From Diphasiastrum complanatum (lineage: Eukaryota > Streptophyta > Lycopodiopsida > Lycopodiales > Lycopodiaceae), in assembly GCA_029204225.1 (NCBI GenBank), contig CM055113.1, positions 17,398,445 to 17,462,444 of the forward strand: DNA of 64,000 bases. Reading direction: 5' to 3'. Both the position numbers and the translations under genes were made by a program. The notes beneath the pieces were generated by a model that did not search any database, was not told the DNA's origin, and saw only the letters and a program-made list of their open reading frames with translations. Position 1 is the first letter of the stretch, and every line of letters starts with the position of its first letter. Positions 1-49,871 of this stretch are shown piece after piece.

Positions 1-1
1 C

Positions 2-361
2 AAGATATATAGCGTGGCTCAGACAGCGATTCTAGCTCGGATTTTTGATAGATTGGATGGCGATGATATTGGTAAGGAATCCAGGGAGAATGGATGCCGT
101 GCAAAAAAGAGATCAAGAATCAATTATGCTGATATGTTTGAGCAGGTTAAAGGAACGGTAGTGCTGCATATTAATTTCTCCGTGAAGCAAGATCCGCCTT
201 TAGGACAGGAATTGTTGAACATAGTGCGAACCGCTTGCCAGCCAATGACAGCTTTTGAGATACTGGTATTGCTTTCTATAAGCCGCATTTAAAGGCTTGA
301 TCAAGCGTCCCTGGAACTTTTGAAGACTGCAGTGTTAATGTCATATCGAGACGCTCACTGT
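2..361 (+). pseudogene. FANCI-like (Fanconi anemia group I) exon fragment with in-frame stops
   Basis: FANCI pairs with FANCD2 in the nuclear complex that is mono-ubiquitinated during DNA crosslink repair. The reading frame starting at base 2 gives peptides such as VKGTVVLHINFSVKQD, LGQELLNIV and ILVLLSISRI, then RLDQASLELLKTAVLMSYRD. These follow the conserved order of the FANCI helical-repeat region as I remember it for animal and plant proteins. A TAA at 290-292 lies inside the conserved ISRI-x-RLDQ stretch, where the family has a lysine or glutamine. A TGA follows at 362-364, just before a donor-like AG/GT at 366-368. The fragment is open at its left edge, so the rest may lie outside the window. 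With stops inside conserved sequence it is most likely a pseudogene or captured exon. The family call is fairly secure; the functional state is inferred. Confidence 0.7.
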
Positions 362-511
362 TGAAGGTATGAAGTTTTGCTGTTGGGGTTTCTCTGATCT
401 CAGCTCATCCCCAAAGTGGATGTAGGTGCACTTTCCCTGCTCGCTATCTGTGAAATGCAGAATGCGCGGGCCAGCAGGGTCGTTTACCATTTTTTTTACC
501 TTGAACTAACT

Positions 512-1337
512 CGTTCCGAGCCAGTAAGTTCCGGAACGTACGGAACGGGTGGAACGGAACGTTCCGACCCATTTTGCTCGGAATGGGCTTCTAAGGTATG
601 ACATAGTTTTAGCATGGAATAGAAAAACGTCTTGCCTAAGATGAATAAGAATCATGTACAATTAATAATGAGCTGGTATACATGAATAAGGTGGTCAACT
701 CTTCACCTTCTGTGGTCACGCTATGGGAAGGTTGGTATGGAAGCAACATCAACACAATATATATTGCTTGTTGCATGCAAGAAAAGGTTTTGCCTAAGAT
801 AAGGAAGTATTGTTCAGAATTGATAATGAGTTGATACGCACGAATCAACATGCCCACTTTCAAATATCTCTTCTCCAGATGATGGGATTAAGTAAGCAAA
901 AAGTCCTCTTTTTTGGATATTAATGAGCATCTCTACTTCCGAGTTGGAGCAGGTGACTGTGGAGAATAGAAGTGAAAGCTTGAAGTGGTCCAGACTCCAA
1001 TATGCTTGTCTTGATGTTGATGATGCAATATTATCTCATCCTTGGAATTAGTGTTTTTAAAATCAGCTTTGATGCAACAAGAAGATTTTTTGCACAGCAG
1101 TTGAGGCTGATGGTATCACTTGAATTTCCTGTCATATCTGACTAAAATATGTATCAATTTGGCCCTAAGAAAAATGTACTAGCCAGACAAGATTTTGGTG
1201 TAGGAAAGTGTAACCACATCATTTATTCTGCTACAGGCAATCGTTACTTAAAAGCTTAGAAGCCCGTTCCGACCAAAATGGGTCGGAACGTTCCGTTCCA
1301 GCGTTCCGTATGTTCCGGAACGTTCCTGGTCGGAACG
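512..1337. mobile_element. Inverted-repeat DNA element with about 80-bp GGAACG/CGTTCC-palindrome termini
   Basis: The stretch at 512-592 and the reverse complement of 1258-1337 match almost base for base. Both contain CGTTCCGA, GTTCCGGAACG, ACGGAACG, GGAACGGAACGTTCCGAC and CCCATTTT in the same order and end in GGGCTTCT. The 665-bp interior has no convincing coding sequence. Length, terminal inverted repeats and lack of coding capacity fit a non-autonomous DNA transposon. I could not find a clear target-site duplication, so the exact ends and superfamily are open. A further CGTTCCGGAACG at 1429-1440 may mean the right end extends or that a second copy decayed here. Confidence 0.7.
624..845. 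repeat. Imperfect direct repeat inside the inverted-repeat element
   Basis: Two copies of about 64 bp lie at 624-687 and 782-845. Both share TTGCCTAAGAT, AATAATGAG or GATAATGAG, and end in CGAAT or TGAAT. They are clearly related but diverged. The duplication lies wholly between the two terminal inverted repeats. Confidence 0.6.
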
Positions 1338-1800
1338 ATATTGATGTACATTTAATTATTTTAATTATTTATCTTAATTAAATCCTTTGTTAAAAAAACG
1401 TATTTTTTTATTTGTTTTTTTTGGGCATCGTTCCGGAACGGAAGGCAAAAGTTCTTAAATTGCACCATAATCTTACCTTGGCGACTGGCCCTTGAATAAT
1501 CTGGAACTTACTTGAACCTCTTGCCACATCCCATCAAAGTATGTATGGTTTGGCAGACACCTCTAATGTGGAAGTCAATTGAGATGTTAGTGAACGAAAA
1601 ACCATTCATCAGTTCGTTAGTAGGACCCTTGACATAACAAATTTAAAAAATTGGACCTTGCATAAGTTCGGCCTGCCTAGGATTTCAAGCATGAAGATCA
1701 AATTGGTTAGAGAGATAAAAGTTCAGCTGTCAATACAAACCATAAACTTTCTTCCATGGAGGTAGTGTTTCCAAAACTTTATTATGTGTGAACACGTCAA

Positions 1801-2245
1801 ACCTGTAAATTGTAAATTGTAAATATTAAAATGGCTCACACTAGCCTATGGTGGTTTGTAAGAAAATGTAAATAGCAGGTTTTTGATAACTTGTTGACCT
1901 GCTTATATTTGGTGTAGGGTACTAGGTCTTAATCTAGATTCTAGAGGCTATTGGATTGACCTCCTAAAAAGTAGGAAAGTTGACCGGTCAACAGGACAAG
2001 TGTCATATGCTCATTGGGACACTTGGTCCAGTGCATGAGTGACACGGGTCGGACGGTCCTACACGTTTGCCAATGTGTCAAGGTACTGTCAAGTGGCAAA
2101 AGTGTCGATTGTGCATGGGGCTCACCATGTGTCGACGTTAAGAAAGGGTCAGGGTTAAGTGGGTGCTTGAGGATTATGTATAAGTGAGCCTAGAGAGAGG
2201 CACTCCCCATCATATTCTATGCAGTGGGTGGCTGGGATGAGACTT
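1801..2245 (+). repeat. Partial LTR of the gypsy family also found at 10634, 33276 and 37426
   Basis: The segment follows the LTR starting at 10634 in order: a GTAAAT-rich start, a GGGTACT block, CTCCTAAAAAGTAGGA, the TTGACCGGTCAA palindrome at about 1980, GTCATATGCTCATTGGGAC, and GTGCTTGAGGATT followed by GTGAGCCTAGAGAG. No retroviral coding sequence of this family adjoins it. The outer ends are degraded, and a LINE remnant follows directly. Confidence 0.65.
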
Positions 2246-2385
2246 TGCAGCAATGCTCTTATGTGTTTATGCTTGTAACTTGATACGTTCTTTCAAGAGA
2301 AATTAATAAAGAGGATATTTGGTGCCTGCTTTGGTGTGCTTTGGATTGAATTCAGATAGCTTTGTGATAGTTGTTGACTAGGCGA

Positions 2386-2870
2386 CATTATGAGTTCCAT
2401 TCTTCTTTATGCCAATGATGGGGTACTAGACTCTCCGACTAGAGAGGGGTTACAATGACAGTTGGATTAGGCCTTTTGTACCTTGTGAAGACCAAGGTTA
2501 TGGTCTTCAATACTTCTAGGCTTTGATGCAGCGTCGAAAGCTTATTTTCAATGGACAGCACCTTTATGTGCTTTCTTCATACACTTGCAAATACTTTTCG
2601 CTGATCCTACAGTATGCGACAGGCAAGTACCACTCGACTTGGGAAGGGACACTCTTCACTTGTTCAATTAGAGAGGTTTTGTTTCAGGATGCCCTGAGTA
2701 AGTGTAGACATTTTGATACCATCGTCACCCCCACAGCCTTATATGCAGCGGAGGCATGGTGTATCGGCCTTTCCTCCTCACACTGGACCAGTATCTCGAG
2801 ATCACAGACTACCAAATTAGCTCGTATGATTTGGAATGTACAGACATCAGCCCATTGACAACCATTGCTT
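2386..2870 (+). pseudogene. Non-LTR (LINE) reverse transcriptase fragment, frameshifted
   Basis: One frame at about 2398-2447 reads SSILLYANDGVLDSPTREGL, which is the LINE reverse-transcriptase catalytic block (normally YADD followed by V-L and REGLQ). The usual second position is Asn here, so YADD has become YAND. A shifted frame then gives VKTKVMVFNTSRL, and the frame ending at 2858 gives DALSKCRHFDTIVTPTALY and TTKLARMIWNVQ. This order (K-T-K-V-M-V-F, then F-D-T-x-V-T-P-x-L-Y) is typical of the thumb and C-terminal part of plant LINE polymerases. At least one frameshift and the catalytic change make it dead. Confidence 0.6.
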
Positions 2871-3160
2871 GTTGCCAGCAATGGGAGATATATTGGGATA
2901 TTTGCATTGCTTGATCACCTTCTGCTAGGTTGTAAATGATTATAGATTAACTAAATGTGACATGTTGATAACAACACCCCTCACTGATTGCTTTTCAACT
3001 TTAGAAACGTTTTTAAGGAAAAGTTCATTGAAATAGCTCACTCTGGCACCACTTTCTTAAATATATGCAGCGGAAACCTTTCTGATAGCCACAGGTGCAA
3101 AGAAGCTTTACTAGAAGATACTCATATTTGTGGTCAATATGTCAGCCTTATTTTGTGTCA

Positions 3161-42011
<38,851 letters not shown>

Positions 42012-42355
42012 TGTTATTGATTCTTCTTCTAGTGCTCGTGCTGACTCTGAAAGTGCTCTTCCCGTGCGCCGATGCATATATGATGAGGGCACGGAACACG
42101 ACAGGCATATTTGGGGAATCAGCTTTTGGAAGAGGCCAACCAATAAGCTACACATGGTCCGATATGAATGGCTTCCCCCGCACCCATGGCGACCTGCAAA
42201 AAGTTGTGGCCACATTCTTTCTCCACTTAAACTTAAAGTTGTCATGACGTTGTATAGCCTTGGGGTTTTACAACTCTGGTGCCAAATATATGTGAGAAGC
42301 CAAGTCTTGCAAGCGGAGGAACTTAACAACCCCTTGCACCCGATGGCACTCCTTT

Positions 42356-42492
42356 CTCTCACCTCAACTTCTCTCTCTTATCGCTTCATGCTCTCAGCCT
42401 CTCTCTCACCTCACCTTCTCTCTCTTATTCATTCATGCTCTCGGCCTCCCTCTCACCTCACCTTCTCTCTATATCGCTTCATGCTCTCAGCC
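42356..42492. repeat. 45-bp minisatellite, three copies, upstream of DHAR
   Basis: Three tandem copies follow the order CTCTCACCTCA-CTTCTCTCTC-TTATCGCTTCATGCTCTC-GCC. They lie about 345-480 bp upstream of the DHAR ATG, within or near its promoter or 5' untranslated region. Confidence 0.8.
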
Positions 42493-42559
42493 TCTGCCAT
42501 TGCTTTGTACGCACATCCTCAACCATTGCTTAACATTTGCAAGGCCATTTTGCTTTGAG

Positions 42560-44430
42560 TACATGTTTCATTCATTTATGCATTGCAAATCAATTTTAAA
42601 GGCATTGCAAGTCAAAGATACGCCTTCAAAGTATTTGATATGTTATTGGATATAATGTTGTAATAACATAATTCATTGTGAAATTTTAACTTGGTACAAG
42701 GGGTCTTAGAATAGCATTTGACTTCATTAACATCAAAATTGTCCATCTTAAGAGCAAAATTTTCATTGCCAAAGAGTCCTATAATTGACATTGGTTGCTA
42801 ACTTCTTATCTTGTCCTATAACTTTTTCTTGATCTCATGCATTTTTTGGCTCAACAACATTTGGGAAAAATCTTCTTATGAAAAGCTCATCAAATGATCA
42901 CACAAAAATTTTGTTGTTATACAATGAAAAAAAACAACTTTTCTCATCAAAAATCCAATGTTATAATTAGGCGTTCTTGTGAAAGATTCAACTAGTTTTC
43001 ATCACATTTTGCAATATTTTCATATTTGGCATATTGAGGCCAAAACTTGTTTTAGACTTAGAGGTTGACTTTTCAAAGTTCATTAGTCTAAATTTCATTT
43101 GAATAAACACTTTTTGAAAGTGTGGGAAAGATAGAATGCGAGTTTGAGTAGATTTAATTTGAATAAGTTGGGTACATTGAATCTAGACCCAAAATTGGTA
43201 GGGTTAGCATTTTGGTGGGAAAGCCAAGTGGCCAAATAGGGTTTGGACCTGCTATAAAAGGATGTAACTCGTGGAGAGAGTCATCTTCTCTCTTCTCTAT
43301 CTCATTTCATGCTTATACATGGTTCTCTTGGGTTCTACTATCCATTGGTGCACTATCTTGGTGATTGCTTGCAATTCTATGTGTAGAGATATTTGCTATT
43401 TTTGGATCCACACGTGTGAAATACAGTAGCTTGCTGGTTTTGTACGGATAGCAACAGTACATAATCATTTCATTCAAGTTTGATCAAGTTCTATTAGTGT
43501 TTGCATCTCAAATTGTGTGTAGATGCTGATTTTTCTACATTGGTGAAATTGGTAGTGTATTTCTCTTTCTAACCAAAGATCATTCAAGTAGATCGGATCT
43601 TAAGGATCTGAAATCTTTCACAGTTCTTTCCTCAAAATTGGTTGATGAGTGAAATGTGGAAGCAAGACTCTGATTAAATAAGAACCAAAGAATGACTTAC
43701 AATAAGAATTGGTATTGTATCACTTCACATATTACTGGTTGGCTTAAAATTTTTGCAATAGAGTGCATGTTATAGTCTGCATTGCAATATGATCACAAAT
43801 CTCATAAAAATTTGTAGTAGAGTGGATGTTGCAATCTACATTGCAATATGAACACAAATCTCATGAAAATTTGTAGTGTTGCTAATAAAAATTATCGTGT
43901 ATACAATACAATTGTTGTGGAATGGCAGTTTATTTTTTATTATGACTTACCCATAGATCATGTTAGGTCTTGAATCACTACAACATGTCGCAAGGCTTAA
44001 AACATGCATTTTTAACACACAAAAAATAGTCCTAATTTGGAAAAAGACGTCTCATTTATAACCAAGAAAATCTCTAACCATTAAAGGTAGACATGCATTA
44101 GTTTATGACAAAAGATTGTCGAAGAACATCACCCTTCTTTGTTCAAAAAAAGATTCTTGTTCGTTTTCAATTCAATGACCTCATCGAAGTCATGTCATCA
44201 CCTTTCAACATAGTATCATTTGTGCCTCAATCAGTGTCATACTACTTTCATCTATTTCAGTCATCTTTCAACAACTAATGAACCACATTCAAGGTTATGC
44301 ACCCAACATTGAATGATGTACTAAAATTCGTTTATTTCATGTAGGTTTTTGAAAGACACAATAGGCCATCAACAGATGTCCGATGTGTTGGTACACCTTT
44401 CGAAAACCTTGAGTAAGCTCAGATTGAAGA
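42560..44430. other. AT-rich DNA upstream of DHAR, possible orphan LTR promoter
   Basis: No gene was recognised. A TATAAAAGG box on the plus strand at about 43254 is followed by CT-rich sequence, as in plant LTR promoters. A 62-bp tandem duplication (GCATTGCAATATGA / ACAAATCTCAT) occurs at about 43757-43880. Confidence 0.4.
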
Positions 44431-44552
44431 AATGTTAAATGTCACATAAGCTTCAATCAGAGTTCGACAATACTTACTCTAACGTAATGCCTTGTGCTCA
44501 GGTGTCTTTTGTATTTTGGGACCACCTTCAGGAGCATAATGTCCATCCAATT

Positions 44553-44690
44553 TTCTCTCTCCTAGGAATCTGTCATTCTCTCTCCTCTCTCCGGTGGAAT
44601 TCACTTTCTCTCTCCTCTCTCCGATGGAATGCACGTTCTCTCTCCGGTGGAATGCACATTCTCTCTCCTCTCTCCGGTGGAATGTGCATG
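44553..44690. repeat. CTCTCTCC/GGTGGAATGCAC minisatellite
   Basis: Four to five units of CTCTCTCC-GGTGGAAT-GCAC-TTCTCTC type lie in tandem, 24-36 bp apart. They begin next to sequence related to LTR leaders. Open frames in this block are repeat artefacts. Confidence 0.8.
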
Positions 44691-44699
44691 TGCTATGTG

Positions 44700-46060
44700 G
44701 CAGCCCGTCATTAGCTGTCCACATCCACATTCCACCACAAACGTAAAAAAATTTGCGAAAAAAAAACGGCAAAAAATCGAAAAAAAAAAAAAAACAATGG
44801 CATTACGTAGGGGAAGGCCCGAAGCCCTCGGGCCTTCCTTGCTGGTCGGGGCCTGCCCTCGGGCTTCCCCCCCCCATACAGATTGCCGAATTGTGGACTG
44901 GCAGCAGATAGTGATTCATAGCATGAGAGGGCAGTTGAATTGGCTGGAATCAGAGGGTTTGACAGCCAAGGGTTTTCTTCAAAAAAACAAAAATAGTGAG
45001 ACAGCTTTAAAAAAAGTGTCATAACTTCGCTTATTGGATGCAGTTTTCACAGTAGTAAAGCCAGGAATCATTCTGAGACAGGTCATTGCAAGGCCATTAT
45101 TAATTTTATTAGCTTCTGACCAGATTTAGGTCACTATCATAAGAGAGAAGTGTATCTTTTATAGAGAGAAAAAAATCAATTTTTTTGAATGTCGGAAAAG
45201 GCTTGATTCTCCACCAAATTAGGCGAGTGAGGGGTCTAAACAATCAGTGATAGATGGGCGACTTCAGTTGTGATCTCTGATAGGAGTCAGAATGGCTCTG
45301 TTGGCTGCAGGATTGAACCAAAAATCTGGAGGTGGACTCATTTTGTGTGTGTGTGTGTTTGTGTGTGTCTCTCTCTCTCTCTGCTGTTCTCATGTGCTTA
45401 GTGTCTCCAGGGAGATCGTGCCTGCAAGTTCAGCGCCCGAACTTGCCCAGGATCGTTGGATCCTCTTGCCCGAGATCGACGACTAAGATTTTTGAAGTGT
45501 GGGCCGTCAGATTGTGCCCAACCATCAGATTTTTCAAAAGCTCACCTACACTCAATTGAACGGGCTCGAAGAGTAGGCCCTTCAATTTCATTAAAAAAAA
45601 TCATTTTGAAAGCGGCTGAACTGCAGATTAAGTTAAAATGTGACTTTATTTCACTTTGAAGAAGCAATGTATTTTTTCCAAAAGCCCATAAATGATTGGA
45701 TTTTGCTCGTTTAGGGCTGTCCAAAAGCCAATTTCCTTTAAATTACGGGCAGAAAATGCTTGTACCCTACAAGTACAACTTCTCCCAAATAGAGTGATTG
45801 CTGAATTGAGGGAATAAAATGCATTGGAGGGCAAACTACACCATTTCAAGGGCAAGGTAGTCAATGAAGAAGCATTGGAGTGATTCGCTAAAATTGCACC
45901 AATTTTGGCATGTTAAACCAAATTGAACAGTGGGAGGACCTGAAAAATTTTCATTCAAACCTTGAAGTTGACTTTTAGGACTTGCAATTTCATTAAGCCT
46001 CACTAAGGCTTCAAAGGAGCAATTTTTAGCATAATGGTAGGATTGGAAAAATTTGTGCTT
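44700..46060. other. Intergenic DNA with a GGCCCGA hairpin and a TG/TC tract
   Basis: GGAAGGCCCGA and its reverse complement TCGGGCCTTCC form a stem at 44812-44838, with further GGCCTGCCCTCGGGC pieces after it, reminiscent of the palindromic transposon ends elsewhere. A TG then TC microsatellite lies at 45343-45382. No gene was recognised. Confidence 0.45.
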
Positions 46061-46064
46061 AGAA

Positions 46065-46300
46065 AAGACATCAAATTGGACGGGGTGTCCAATTATAGCG
46101 TTTGAAAATCCAAATTGAAGAGTATTTTAATAGATAAGGAGCTGTGGGACATCTTCATTGGGTGGAGCAATGCCCAAACACAACCCCAAGCCAACATCCA
46201 CTCATTCAACAAAAGGGCTCAAAAGGCCTTATCATTGATCAATTTATCATGTCATTACAACTTTATAAATGAGTTCCTAAGCATAGCCATGAATTGACTT
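46065..46300 (+). pseudogene. gag: Copia gag N-terminal fragment
   Basis: The frame reads LDGVSNYSV, a TGA where the family has Trp, then KSKLKSILIDKELWDIF and QKALSLINLSCHYNFINEFL, the copia gag (UBN2-like) start. It breaks off at 46300 against a minus-strand copia fragment. Confidence 0.6.
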
Positions 46301-46309
46301 ACTACACTT

Positions 46310-47135
46310 ACAACATAGCTTTTGTCAGGACGAGTAGTTGTAAGATAGATTAGGGAACCAACTAGTTGATGAAACAATGTAGCATCAATTAGTGTACTCT
46401 CATCCTGATTAGAAAGCTTCTTATCTCAACCTCCACAAGTGTAGAAATTGGTTTACTATCACACATCTTGAAACGTCTTAAAATTTCGTTTACGTACTTC
46501 ATTTGAGTGAGTGCACATCGCGTCTTTGCCAGGTTTCCACTCCCCAATAATATCAAACTTGAGAATAAATCCTTTCCTCATCATTACTTGTGATTATGAG
46601 GTCATCAACATATAAAACAATCAATGGGATACTAAAGTCAGGAGCAAAGTAATAAAGGTTGAAATCAAAAGAAGTGTGTATCAAACCTCTAGATAGGAGA
46701 TACTCATCAAAGTAGTTGTACTAAGCACATGGTGCTTGCTTTAGTCCATACAAGGCCTTCCTCAATTTGCATACTTTGTTTTACATGCCACTAGGTCGCT
46801 CCATATGCACTTCTTCTTCAAGTTTATCATTCAAGAAAACAGATTTTACGTTTATTTGATATAGATTCCATCCAAAAAATGTCACCAAAGCAATCACCAT
46901 GTGAATTGTGTTTTACTTAGCCACAAGAGCGAAGGTCTCATCATAGTCAATGCCCTTACTCAATGCGTATCCTTTCACTACGGCATTGTACTTTCTCCTG
47001 TATACCCAATTGTTGCCAAAGAGTTCCTTGCCCTTTGGAAGATCCACTATCTCCCAAGTACCTTGTCATTCATGAGCTTTGTGTACCACTTAGATAGCTT
47101 ACTTTGAGGTGATCCACTATGAGGCGAATACATGT
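46310..47135 (-). pseudogene. pol: Minus-strand copia reverse transcriptase fragment
   Basis: From 47060 down: YNAVVKGYALSKGIDYDETF, NTIHMVIALVTFFGWNLYQI, VFLNDKLEEEVHMERPSG, KLRKALYGLKQAPC and, near 46600, LYVDDLIITSND with an intact YVDD. Several stops and shifts are present. No LTR is attached. Confidence 0.7.
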
Positions 47136-47229
47136 CCAAAGGTGCATCCTTTTCCTTCCTCTTATCACCTACAACTTCTGGTTATATTTTTCATGTTGTA
47201 ATGATGTATTTTTTAAGTCCATCAAGAAA

Positions 47230-47587
47230 TATGGAATAGTTGCTCTTTTTACCACCTAAGCGGAGTACGAAGACCTATGTTCAGCTACGTAGGAGACAAT
47301 GGAAGACATTGGCATCCAATAAAATAAGCCTACAAAGATCAGGCAAAGTGCTATTCAGCTAGCTAAGAATATTGTATATTCAGCTAGCTAAGAATATTGT
47401 ATTTCATACACGCATGAAGCATATAGAAATTAAATATCATTTCATTAGAGAAAAGTTGGTATCTAATGAAATAGATGTAGTGCATTGTAAAATAGAGGAT
47501 CATCTAGCATATATACTTACTAAAGCTCTAAAAGTTGATGAGTTTGAGTTTTTTAGAGAAAAGCTCTTTGTACATCAAATAAACTAG
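47230..47587 (+). pseudogene. Plus-strand copia RNase H C-terminus
   Basis: The frame 47372-47587 includes MKHIEIKYHFIREKLVSNEI and HLAYILTKALKVDEFEFFRE, the conserved H-I-x-x-x-Y-H-F-x-R-E and I-L-T-K-A-L motifs. It stops just before a polypurine tract and LTR, which together mark an authentic copia 3' end. Confidence 0.75.
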
Positions 47588-47601
47588 GACTCAAGGGAGA
47601 G

Positions 47602-47910
47602 TGTAAGCTTGTGTAAGTCTTGTCTATTTGGACACTCGACCCGTATTTCCATTTTTAATAGTTTTTTGCTTTACTCTTTACATGCAGTACGCGTCAATGC
47701 CATATTTAAGACGTAGTTAATAGTGAGTCGGGACACACGTCATGTAATGGGGTCTGACATGCCATGACTCCCGAAAAGTGATGTATATATGTATTGTGTT
47801 TTTCTCTCTTAGTTAATACAATTCACAGAGTGCTTCTCGGGCTGGCGTGTGCTCTTTCTTTTTGCTATTTTGTGAATCTGCTTGATGTTGAGCCTGTGAG
47901 TTAGCTAACA
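47602..47910 (+). repeat. 309-bp copia LTR, complete
   Basis: The LTR runs from TGTAAGCTTGTG, after the polypurine tract CAAGGGAGAG, to GAGTTAGCTAACA, with TG/CA ends and a TGT-AGC/GCT-ACA inverted terminus. A promoter-like GTATATATGTATTG lies at about 47783, followed by CTCTC-rich leader sequence. Only the 3' end of the parent element is present. Confidence 0.75.
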
Positions 47911-49118
47911 TATATTGCACAAAAGATCCTTGACACAATCGACATGGCTCTTAGTTCAATCATTAGCTTGGTTCATGTTTTATTGGACTATCAACAAGAT
48001 TATCTTCATATTGTCGAATAAATCACACCCAACAATTAACAAGACCCACCTAAACTAGAGCTCATGGCTTGAATGTATACATTATCATAAATGGACTTAG
48101 ATTGAAGGCTAAATGTTTGTTGTTATTTATAAGCAAAATTCAAAACTGGAACATATTATATTTTATTAGTATGTTTTCAAACAAAAAAAATGCATGAAGC
48201 GTATCCTCAACCACTTGGTTCACCCAGTTAGTCTGCTTGTCTAAGTTGGGGAGGTCCTCACTACTCACTAGGCTTGTTTACAACAAATTGAAGACTACAC
48301 TCAAAAAATTAATAGTAAAATTTGAACCACATTATCTCGGGATCGCATGTGTCAAATATATAACCAAAAAAGACTTTTAGAACGATATTTGCCAAGTCAA
48401 GAGTCTCAACCACAGTCTTTGTAAAAAAACAAAATGTGGCATCTTCGTGAGAGCCAACCAACTATTAACTACAAGGCATGTTATGGACATACATGTCCAT
48501 ATTAGAGGCATTACATGATACATTATAATAATGATGTCATTTATCTCTCTATTCCTTTCAATATCAACATGTTATTTGATATTATCATTAGTTGACATGG
48601 ACTTTTATTTGTATTTGATTGGCCCAGGACCTATAGCTTGTTATTTAGGAGATCTCTCCTACTATTACTCGAGTAGAGTTTAGTCTCATACATTTGTGAT
48701 GTTTAGGTTACATTTTGTTGTCATTTATGTCAATTGTCCATCATGTGATGTCGCACTTGTGATGTGTGTTCATAACTTGGTGTCAGAACGCTTTTCTAAG
48801 CAATATTAGTTTCTTCCAAATTCTTTCTGTCTATAGTCATATAGATTTCTGGAAAAAAAAAAATTTATCAAGCATCAGTTGAGTAACTGATATTGGAAAC
48901 AGTTAGAAAAAGCTTAATCTTTTAATAGATTATATTTTTTTTTGCAGATCTATTAGAAATATGCCCAGGAGACAACACTTCTCAATAATTTAGCAAAAGA
49001 CAAAGTTAACAAAACGAAGAAAAGAGGTCAACCTAATTCACCTATTCTATGAAATGAAGAACTGAATCAATGTTTTGAGAAATTCAAAAGCTTGAATTTT
49101 TTTGGTCCTTTGTTACAA
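47911..49118. other. No recognised gene
   Basis: AT-rich sequence with stops in all frames. No structured repeat or RNA gene was seen. Confidence 0.45.
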
Positions 49119-49871
49119 CATTAGAGAAAATTTGGCCTTGGAAAGGGCCCTATAAGGATTGCCACGTAGGATGACAATTTTGGGCAATGTAAAATACTAA
49201 AATAAATTTTTTTTCTGCCCGCAGTCCTATCCACACAGTCTGCGATGGTTAGCCATTATGTGCATAGTGTAGTCTGTGGCTGAAAAAATCTTAACTTTTG
49301 AACGATAGCTCTGATTGAGACGATTACAGTGCCATTAGAAAGCCCTCGACGAGAGCTTTTCAATGACATCCAACATGATCCAGTTCCGAGCTACGGTGAA
49401 GAAGTTATGGTCGATCAAAGTTTTGGTCGGTCAACGCTTGGTCAGCCCGATATCTATTTCAAGCGCAACTGACCAGTTTGAAATAGATATCGGGTAGACC
49501 AAACATTGACCGACCAAAACTTTGACCAACCATAACTTCTTCACTGTAGCTCAGAATTGGGTCATGTTGGGTGTCGTTGAAAAGCACTCGTCAAGGGCTT
49601 TCTAATGGCACCGTAATCGTCTCAATCTAAGCTGCTGTTCAAAAGTTACACTATTTTTTTTTTGAGTTGCATACTATACTACAAATAAAATGGCCCCTGA
49701 CGCAAAATTACAATTCTTTTTAAAAGAAAAGAAAATCAATTTGAAGGAGCTACGCTATGTAGATTTCAAATTTGAGCGTTTTGATTGGTCCATGTAGAAG
49801 AAACTTTTGAGCAAAAAAAATAAAAAGTATGTTTTTGAAAGGCCTCTTTTGTGCTCAAATTTTCTCTAATG
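49119..49871. mobile_element. Mutator-like foldback element with 170-bp inverted arms
   Basis: The outer ends are CATTAGAGAAAATTTG (49119) and its exact reverse complement (ending 49871). Within lies a near-perfect inverted repeat: 49293-49462 and 49478-49647, with a 15-bp loop. The left side contains GGGCCCTATAAGG and TGCCACGTAGGA, the kind of word found at the ends of plant Mutator-like elements. No 9-bp target duplication could be confirmed. Transcribed, it would fold into a long hairpin. Confidence 0.75.

Noticed and set aside
1000-1060. RLQYACLDVDD resembling a 3'-5' exonuclease motif
   Set aside because: Too short, no supporting motifs on either side and inside a non-coding inverted-repeat element.
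44811-44840. GC-rich hairpin as a bacterial-type terminator
   Set aside because: Plant nuclear DNA; the hairpin better fits a palindromic transposon remnant.
44629-45024. 131-codon plus ORF containing the GGCCCGA hairpin
   Set aside because: Starts in a minisatellite, runs through poly-A and a hairpin, and has no conserved motif.
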